Origin: Succinivibrionaceae bacterium UBA3769
GTDB lineage: Bacteria; Pseudomonadota; Gammaproteobacteria; Enterobacterales; Succinivibrionaceae
Reading direction: 5' to 3'
Assembly (NCBI GenBank): GCA_002372325.1
Contig: DFFT01000099.1
Span: forward strand, 1-11,025
Length of the DNA: 11,025 bases
This document shows, piece after piece, positions 7,801 to 11,025 of the stretch. Under the pieces are notes generated by a model. That model was not told where the DNA came from. It saw only the letters and a program-made list of their open reading frames with translations, and did no database searches. Each line of letters starts with the position of its first letter. Position 1 is the first letter of the stretch. The position numbers and the translations under genes are program-made.

Positions 7801-9756
7801 GAACATTGGTCCTTCGGAGAAGGCGCGGGAGTTCCCGTGGTGTTCTTCACCGCCTGGTATGCTCTCAATACCCTGGCGGCTCTGGAAAAGGGCGAACGGC
7901 TTCTGGTGCACGGAGCCGCCGGGGGCGTGGGCATTGCCGCCATCCAGATCGCCCGTTATCTCGGCCTTGAGGTTTATGCCACTGCCGGTTCACCTGAAAA
8001 GCGGGACTTCCTCCGGCTTATGGGGGTAACTCATATCTATAATTCCCGTTCCCTGAATTTCCATGACGAGGTTTTGCGGGACACGGCCGGCGAGGGCGTG
8101 GATGCGGTGCTCAACTGCCTTTCCGGCGAGGCCATGCAGCAGAGTCTCGGCATTCTCCGCCCCTTCGGCCGGTTTATCGAGCTCGGCAAGAGAGATTTTG
8201 TGGAAAACACCGGCATCGGGATCCGGCCCCTCCGGGAAAATATCAGCTACTTTGCCGTGGATGTGGATCAGCTCTTCAGTTTCCGTCCCGACAAGGCCCG
8301 GAGAATTATGGCGGAGCTCGGGGAGTTCTTCCGGGCTCAGGATTCCGGATCTCCCGTGATGAGACCTTTGCCCTACACTGTATTCCCGGCCTCGGGAGTT
8401 ATTGATGCCTTTAAGCTGATGCAGCAGGGCGGGCATATCGGGAAGATCGTGATTTCCATGGAGGACTTCCGGAAGGAAGGGCTTTCTCATGATATGAATA
8501 AGTCCGGAGCTCTTTCGGAGGACAGTGCTCTCCCGGCAGGACTGGTTCCCCGGGATCTCTTTACCGGAGAAAGTTCCTGGCTTATTACCGGCGGCACCCG
8601 GGGTTTCGGTCTGGAGACCGCCTGCTTCCTGGCCTCTCAGGGCGCGGGCCGGCTGATTCTGGTATCCCGGAGCGGGAAGCCGGCTCCTGAGGATGAAGGC
8701 CGGATTCAGGCGCTCCGGGAACAGGGCGTTGAGGTTTTGGTAAGAGCCTGCAATGTGGCGGATCGGGAAGATGTTCACTCTCTTATTTCCGATCTCCGTT
8801 CTGAACGCATTAAGCTTACCGGCATTATTCATGCGGCCGCCGTGTTCCGGGATGCCTTCCTTAAGGATATGAACCGGGAGAGCTATACTGCGGTGTCCGA
8901 TCCCAAGTATCAGGGCGCTCTTAATCTTCATCTGGAAACCCTTGAAGATAAACAGCTTCTCTTTGTGATGTATTCCTCTGTTTCCGTGGCTCTGGGCAAC
9001 ATCGGCCAGGCCAATTATGTGGCTGCCAATGCCGCTCTGGAGGGACTCTGCGGGGCAAGAATCAGATCCGGACTTCATGCCGCCTGCGCGGAATGGGGCC
9101 CCATCGGAGACGCCGGCTATCTCACCGCCAATACCGGGGTGATGCAGTCTCTGGAGCGGAGCGGAGGCGCCATGCCGCTGAAGTCCCGGGATGCTCTGGC
9201 CAGACTTCCGGAAATTATCAGAGCCGGGGGCGTTCATACCGTGGCCGCCATGGATTGGAGACGCGCGGCAGGGAGTCTTGATGCCGTGCCGACCCGGCTT
9301 CATGCCCTGTCCCTCCGAATATCTGATACAATGGCAGACCGGAATTCCGGATCCGGCCTCCGGGAACAGATTCTGGGACTCTCTCAGGACGAGGCCGTGA
9401 AGCTGATTATCGAGGTGCTTACCGCCGAAGTTGCTGAAACCATGGGGCTTTCCCCTGAGGATATCGGAGCTGACAGGAACCTTCATGAACTGGGACTGGA
9501 TTCCCTGATGGCCATGGATCTGGTGGCCGGGCTGGAAAAGAAGCTGGGCATCAGAATGTCCGTTATGATGTTCCAGGATAAGCCGGCGGTACGTACTCTG
9601 GCCGGCCGCATTTACGGCAAGATCACCGGGGCCGGCGACGGCGCTGATGAGGCAGATTCTGCCGGGGGAGCTCTGGATTCCATGGCAAATATCCATCTTA
9701 CGGCTCAGGACAAGGCGCTGCTGACAGACCGGAATGCCGGGAAGACGCCGAAATAG
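1825..9756 (+). CDS. Iterative, fully reducing type I polyketide/fatty-acid synthase (RkpA/WcbR-like)
   Basis: One 2643-residue cytosolic polypeptide. Domain order, with approximate residues: ketosynthase 15-441, acyltransferase 570-872, dehydratase 953-1236, methyltransferase-like 1285-1640, structural KR half 1645-1850, enoyl reductase 1881-2212, ketoreductase 2250-2485, acyl carrier protein 2520-2600. No thioesterase or reductive release domain follows, only a 43-residue tail. Size, domain order and neighbours match RkpA of rhizobial K-antigen loci and WcbR of the B. pseudomallei capsule locus. Animal fatty-acid synthase has the same order plus a thioesterase. With one copy of each domain it should act repeatedly on its own ACP and make a saturated chain. 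The ATG at 1825 follows a weak AGGGA (1808-1812) and starts 15 residues before the KS. An alpha-oxoamine synthase follows after 29 bases, probably co-transcribed, and is the likely release enzyme. Chain length and product cannot be read from the sequence. Confidence 0.93.
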   Translation: MNEKIIDKEVTSANDDIAIVGMAFRFPGNVVDEASFWQLLEQGQCGVTEIPASRWPVDLYQDAVKGTPGRSITFKAGVINDILSFEPAFFAISPREAEWMDPQQRLLLKLVYECFEDAGIPPEKMRGQKCGVFTGMSACDYLMKSVPDPEAASPYTMTGNTDCITSNRISYFYDLEGPSFSLDTACSSGMTAIHEACESIRRGESSSALAAGVHLFLQPHPFIGFSKASMLSPNGRCLPFDDRGDGYVRSEGAAVIFLKRLSDAVKDGDRIHAVIRATGINVDGARKKGLTVPSAQGQADLMREVLNKAGIAPGDLDFVEAHGTGTPVGDPIEADSISQVYGLSHEGPLPITSVKANVGHLEPVSGFAGLIKAVLALKHRFIPKIPFAYEPSAHIDFAALNIFCPENGLALTPRESGAPLMASVNSFGFGGANAHVILTEAPRELSRPLPEAMRAPRDSVSGKAVNDLPANLPSLNLPPLILTAFSRESLKSLALSWADFLKSFPGDTALRNYLNACHGVITRREAMNVRLLVQGNSVSEIRDSLIMFAEGLDLPNALTCDAGDKKCRKTAFVLSGNGSQYAGMGLSLYKDNPVFRITADKVSELAEPLLGYAISDYLSGKTPMDDDAILDASVSQPLIFAVEAGILEILRENGFVPDGVIGHSMGEITGSYAAGKLSLQDAVKTIAVRSILQNKTRGMGGMAAASLSQDEFAEAARLLSVQDEISIAAVNSSANITVTGSHDGLAKLQDYCSKRRVFFKKLRVDYPFHSGVMDLIKNDIEEQLRDISPLKSATEFYSSVTGDLYDAPLDSVYWGRNVREAVLFGKAMTAMLESGYDCFIEIAPTPVLQRYLRENVKEAGKANSVRISSALLQGLDGNSRMETFLMENALYQGAAFWESRFRKLVNDISNRINGSENGAGWSYEPEFISLPHYKWTEKQYEVKPTAERPPVKFRAHPLSGWRLNTADPVFENILEPHKSSLLSSHMVDGECVFAAASFIETALEAHVEIYNEDIVTLEYLDIRSSLVFEPETCRVMELAAVRENGLFTVKSREYARSEAWTLHAGGRLVSGLPLPELATRAVSGEEAAKLQDQADIKACSHDEVYDIARSMGLDYGPEFSLIAEAAPDPETASLTVKLVSAIPGREKYIVPPGVMDAALQALLVTGRADAAGRLYLPVSFGRISFRRGQDVAEIKVIPGAGSSRSISADFVFRNAAGETVGVIKGAELRAFPRKQHAAAGESRVPLWHMTLREAPSGSRPAVFGTEPDFTEITASESLGDISGRSRWYQERYPVLEALTMIYALKAVTSEGLPPEEVQNHPLGRYLVSVLGERGLIDAEGRITPAGESLRRENTAVYEQNLISGDGFSLKPLLGAFRTASSLKKLLAADEDIRGSSGAASERSIFALFSETETPADIRGEQDLLKLMADYLFRKYQENMASQGDSQNNSPVVRVLEIGSGEGSQVSSFLEQAMRSQFGARLMLVKAALGSGAAGNARTPCFDVADGSFRYDRGNPEIPPAYDLIVLRRGLSGSGSGVIRTLRGLRALLAPEGILAALERYPVFYADMVSGRDRSWWQYREGRPVSPLKSPAYWEQALSEVGYENIAVARDPATGDLAAGSCLVIASRGSLPDASDLETSENEAPETSKGFIHLALPWADGKTAQALESSAGFKLLSSLSAVSGFEMDILDNGFKDKLPETLGGRENPGVHKYVFLTPAGIKALCPDLAYAGDYGLPGVLADLTALAEQLASYGKGRGDSLKLLIVTQTAADAPGDRGVFGLARVIKNELPGLSVSSIMLDGAIKPDLGDAIFAGLCQEILEDSSLDEIVLRESGRYRLSLEEEILDKDLPVKDNVRQEDQNDSQASSDNAGAAAASSPAECRYLDFSEAGRLKNLIWKTKKPGALGPRDLRVRVAASGLNFRDVMMTMGLVPDEVLRKGFSGPYLGLEFAGTVMETGSAVTEFRPGDRVFGLGSATLAETVDVPVYAVSALPEHWSFGEGAGVPVVFFTAWYALNTLAALEKGERLLVHGAAGGVGIAAIQIARYLGLEVYATAGSPEKRDFLRLMGVTHIYNSRSLNFHDEVLRDTAGEGVDAVLNCLSGEAMQQSLGILRPFGRFIELGKRDFVENTGIGIRPLRENISYFAVDVDQLFSFRPDKARRIMAELGEFFRAQDSGSPVMRPLPYTVFPASGVIDAFKLMQQGGHIGKIVISMEDFRKEGLSHDMNKSGALSEDSALPAGLVPRDLFTGESSWLITGGTRGFGLETACFLASQGAGRLILVSRSGKPAPEDEGRIQALREQGVEVLVRACNVADREDVHSLISDLRSERIKLTGIIHAAAVFRDAFLKDMNRESYTAVSDPKYQGALNLHLETLEDKQLLFVMYSSVSVALGNIGQANYVAANAALEGLCGARIRSGLHAACAEWGPIGDAGYLTANTGVMQSLERSGGAMPLKSRDALARLPEIIRAGGVHTVAAMDWRRAAGSLDAVPTRLHALSLRISDTMADRNSGSGLREQILGLSQDEAVKLIIEVLTAEVAETMGLSPEDIGADRNLHELGLDSLMAMDLVAGLEKKLGIRMSVMMFQDKPAVRTLAGRIYGKITGAGDGADEADSAGGALDSMANIHLTAQDKALLTDRNAGKTPK
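1867..3147 (+). other. Ketosynthase (KS) domain of the synthase
   Basis: Residues about 15-441 (DDIAIVGMAFRFPG to GFGGANAHVILTEAP). The nucleophile is Cys186 in DTACSSG. The decarboxylation histidines are His322 in EAHGTGTPVGDP and His360 in NVGHLEP. All three catalytic residues are present, so this is an extending ketosynthase, not a KSQ-type loading domain, which would have Gln in place of the Cys. Confidence 0.95.
3532..4440 (+). other. Acyltransferase (AT) domain, probably malonyl-specific
   Basis: Residues about 570-872. The entry motif is SGNGSQYAGMG (from Ser575) and the active serine is Ser664 in GHSMGE. The substrate-selecting motif is YPFH (766-769). Its Phe is typical of malonyl-CoA (HAFH) and its Tyr resembles the methylmalonyl YASH motif. 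I favour malonyl because Phe768 fills the pocket. The usual post-AT linker motif is present as SLPHYKWTEKQY before the DH. Confidence 0.88.
4681..5532 (+). other. Dehydratase (DH) domain with Pro-to-Ala change in the active-site motif
   Basis: Residues about 953-1236, a double-hotdog dehydratase. The first half carries HMVDGECVFA (985-994), which fits HxxxGxxxxP except that the last proline is alanine. The second half has the catalytic Asp1156 in DAALQ with Gln1160, and GLDYGPEF upstream of it. His985 and Asp1156 are both kept, so activity is likely despite the Ala994 change. Confidence 0.85.
5677..6744 (+). other. C-methyltransferase-like domain, probably inactive
   Basis: Residues about 1285-1640. 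Class I methyltransferase landmarks are the SAM loop VLEIGSGEG (1454-1462), the strand YDLIVL (1521-1526), LLAPEGILAALE ending at Glu1558, and a WWQ-containing segment before SPAYWEQAL. In active polyketide C-methyltransferases the strand is followed by a catalytic His (ANVLHAT-like). Here the segment reads RRGLSG, with Ser1531 at the expected His place. I infer a pseudo-methyltransferase, comparable to the one in animal fatty-acid synthase. The alignment was done by eye. Confidence 0.62.
6757..7374 (+). other. Structural (non-catalytic) KR subdomain
   Basis: Residues about 1645-1850, the truncated Rossmann half that pairs with the catalytic KR when an ER is inserted between them. The recognisable part is LKLLIVTQTA (1760 on) followed by GVFGLARVIKNELP. 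It lacks a TGGxxGxG nucleotide-binding motif, as expected for this subdomain. A flexible Asp/Gln/Ser/Ala-rich linker (about 1850-1880) joins it to the ER. Confidence 0.7.
7465..8460 (+). other. Enoyl reductase (ER) domain
   Basis: Residues about 1881-2212, medium-chain dehydrogenase type without zinc ligands. It opens with ASGLNFRDVM, has the NADPH loop HGAAGGVG at 2029-2036, and keeps the conserved IELGKRD with Lys2122 and Asp2124. It ends in GGHIGKIVISM. All main motifs are intact, so full reduction of the chain is expected. Confidence 0.92.
8572..9279 (+). other. Ketoreductase (KR) domain, B-type
   Basis: Residues about 2250-2485. The NADPH motif is TGGTRGFG (2255-2262). The catalytic set is Lys2361, Ser2385, Tyr2398 and Asn2402 (GQANYVAAN). 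The Asp that marks B-type reductases (third position of the LDD motif) is present as Asp2343 in VFRD. This predicts a D-3-hydroxyacyl intermediate, as an ordinary dehydratase would need. Confidence 0.9.
9382..9624 (+). other. Acyl carrier protein (ACP) domain
   Basis: Residues about 2520-2600, a single carrier domain with Ser2560 in LGLDSLMAMDL as the phosphopantetheine site. It is the last folded domain. The 43 residues after it begin with a Gly/Ala/Asp-rich linker and end in a short segment, NIHLTAQDKALLTDRNAGKT, whose job is unknown. Confidence 0.93.
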
Positions 9757-9785
9757 TTTTTTGAGGAGCAGGAAAGGGTACATAA

Positions 9786-11025
9786 ATGACAGACAGCAAA
9801 AATTCCGCATCTGGCGGCGGCCTTTCCGGCCTTTTGTCTCTCGCAAACAGCATTAGGGCTGAGAAAAACCGGGAAGCCTCTTCCGGCGGGACTTCGGGGG
9901 CGTTTCAAGAAAAGGATCTGGTAACGCCCCGGGATGCGGTGGATCCGGTTTATCTGGATTTTCGGCGCCATCCCCTGATGGAGAATATCCGGGCGGCCCG
10001 CTCATTTGCCGATACCTGCGGGATCCGGGTGCCGTATTTTCAGGAAATGGGGATCGCCGATGGGGATCGGGTTACCATCGGTGACCGGGAATACATTAAC
10101 TATTCCAGCTACAACTACCTGGGACTGAACCGCCATCCTCTTATTTCCCGTAATGTATATGAAGCGGCTAAGCTTTACGGCGCTTCAGTAGGTGCCAGCA
10201 GAGTGGTGGCCGGGGAACGTGCCTTTCACCGGGATCTGGAAAGGAAGCTGGCCGCTCTTTATGATGCTCCTGATGCTCTGGCGTTCGTCAGCGGACATGC
10301 CACCAATGTCAGCGTTATCAGCACCCTGTTCGGGAAGGGGGATCTCATTCTTTACGATGCCCTCTCGCATAACAGCATTATCGAGGGGATAAAGCTTTCG
10401 GGAGCGCAGTATTTTCCGTATGCCCATAACAGCATGACGGCGCTTAGGCAGCTTTTGGACAAGCAAAGGCTCCGCTATAAGAGAACCCTTATTGTGACTG
10501 AAGGCCTGTTCAGCATGGACGGGGACATTGCGGATTTGCCGGAGCTTATCAGGATCAAGAAGCGTTATGGCTGCGTTCTCATGATTGACGAGGCGCATTC
10601 TCTCGGCGTGCTGGGAAAGCGCGGCCGGGGACTCTGCGAGCACTGGGAATGCGATCCTGCCGACACCGATATCTGGATGGGCACCCTCAGCAAAACTCTG
10701 GCGGGCTGCGGCGGCTATATTGCGGCCCGGCAGGAGATCACGGATATTCTCCGCTATTATGCGCCGGGCTTTGTTTACAGCGTGGGGCTGTCTCCGGTGG
10801 TGGCCGCGGCGGTGATGACCGCTCTCGATCTCATGACGGCGGAACCGGAGCGCGTTGCCCGGGTGCAGCATAATTCCGCCCGCTTCCTGGAGATGCTGAA
10901 GGGCGCCGGCATTAATACCGGACATGCTCTGGGCTATGCAGTGATCCCGGTGATTACGGGAAGCTCCCGGATTGCGGCTCTTCTGGCCGAGGATCTTCTC
11001 AAAGAAGGGGTTTCGGTGCATCCCA
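9786..11025 (+). CDS. Alpha-oxoamine synthase, PLP-dependent (RkpG/WcbT-like), 3' truncated
   Basis: An open frame from ATG 9786 to the window edge (413 codons) encodes a fold-type I PLP enzyme of the AONS/serine palmitoyltransferase/KBL family. These enzymes join an acyl thioester to an amino acid with loss of CO2, giving a 2-amino-3-ketone. The Schiff-base lysine is Lys303 (TLSKTLAGCGGY). PLP contacts are His195 (DALSHNSIIEG), Asp268 and His271 (DEAHSLGVLG). NYSSYNYLGL, GASRVVAGERAFH and SGHATN are the usual substrate-domain motifs, the last typical of synthases beside polyketide synthases. The first 45 or so residues are a Gly/Ser-rich low-complexity extension with no carrier domain, and the core begins near residue 80. 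About 60 residues are probably missing at the C-terminus. AAAGGG (9773-9778) lies seven bases before the start, and GAGGAG (9763-9768) lies further up. The 29-base gap to the synthase stop suggests one operon. A biotin role (bioF) is unlikely in this context. The amino acid substrate is unknown. Confidence 0.9.
   Translation, partial: MTDSKNSASGGGLSGLLSLANSIRAEKNREASSGGTSGAFQEKDLVTPRDAVDPVYLDFRRHPLMENIRAARSFADTCGIRVPYFQEMGIADGDRVTIGDREYINYSSYNYLGLNRHPLISRNVYEAAKLYGASVGASRVVAGERAFHRDLERKLAALYDAPDALAFVSGHATNVSVISTLFGKGDLILYDALSHNSIIEGIKLSGAQYFPYAHNSMTALRQLLDKQRLRYKRTLIVTEGLFSMDGDIADLPELIRIKKRYGCVLMIDEAHSLGVLGKRGRGLCEHWECDPADTDIWMGTLSKTLAGCGGYIAARQEITDILRYYAPGFVYSVGLSPVVAAAVMTALDLMTAEPERVARVQHNSARFLEMLKGAGINTGHALGYAVIPVITGSSRIAALLAEDLLKEGVSVHP

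Noticed and set aside
7990..9846. A 618-codon open frame on the minus strand
   Set aside because: It lies opposite the ER, KR and ACP coding region, whose + strand product has intact motifs. It shows no recognisable domain, and long antisense frames are expected opposite genes with this GC-biased codon use.
10187..10392. Short + strand frames in other phases within the oxoamine synthase (also near 10585-10873)
   Set aside because: They are shadows of the true frame starting at 9786, which stays open to the window end.
10185..11021. A 278-codon open frame on the minus strand
   Set aside because: It is antisense to the oxoamine synthase, where the + frame carries all the PLP-enzyme motifs. 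The minus-strand protein is rich in His/Arg/Gly with no domain pattern.
9786..11025. Biotin synthesis gene bioF (8-amino-7-oxononanoate synthase) as the identity of the last gene
   Set aside because: The fold family is the same, but there are no other biotin genes. It has an N-terminal extension, follows an acyl synthase lacking a release domain, and carries the SGHATN motif typical of synthase-linked homologues.
1..11025. CRISPR array, tRNA or rRNA genes, insertion sequence ends, phage attachment sites
   Set aside because: I found no regularly spaced repeats, no cloverleaf-like sequence, no transposase frame and no paired terminal inverted repeats by eye.

Overview
This looks like part of a surface-polysaccharide (capsule/K-antigen) locus from a moderately GC-rich proteobacterium. 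Gammaproteobacteria or Betaproteobacteria fit best, because the sugar dehydrogenase closely resembles enterobacterial WecC and the synthase pair resembles the capsule genes rkpA/rkpG of Sinorhizobium and wcbR/wcbT of Burkholderia pseudomallei. The genus cannot be fixed from the sequence. All real genes lie on the + strand.

Layout. (1) Bases 1-122 hold the last 39 codons of an unrecognised gene. (2) Bases 123-404 are AT-richer and carry no intact gene. They contain a 12-bp tandem repeat that forms a small hairpin, and a 60-codon frame broken by one in-frame TGA. (3) Bases 405-1646 encode a complete UDP-N-acetyl-D-mannosamine dehydrogenase (wecC), followed by a good intrinsic terminator. (4) Bases 1825-9756 encode one 2643-residue iterative type I polyketide/fatty-acid synthase with the order KS-AT-DH-(pseudo)MT-(structural KR)-ER-KR-ACP and no thioesterase. 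(5) Starting 29 bases later and running off the window end, an open frame at 9786 encodes an alpha-oxoamine synthase (PLP enzyme of the AONS/SPT/KBL family) with all main catalytic residues.

How the genes may work together. WecC oxidises UDP-ManNAc to UDP-ManNAcA, a sugar donor for capsule, O-antigen or enterobacterial common antigen polymers. The synthase has intact KS, AT, KR, DH and ER motifs and should make a fully reduced acyl chain on its own ACP. With no thioesterase, the downstream PLP enzyme is the obvious candidate to release that chain by decarboxylative condensation with an amino acid, giving a 2-amino-3-keto ('sphingoid-like') lipid. By analogy with rkpA/rkpG, this lipid may serve in capsule assembly or anchoring. 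The enzyme family assignments are firm. The product, its amino acid partner and its role are inference.
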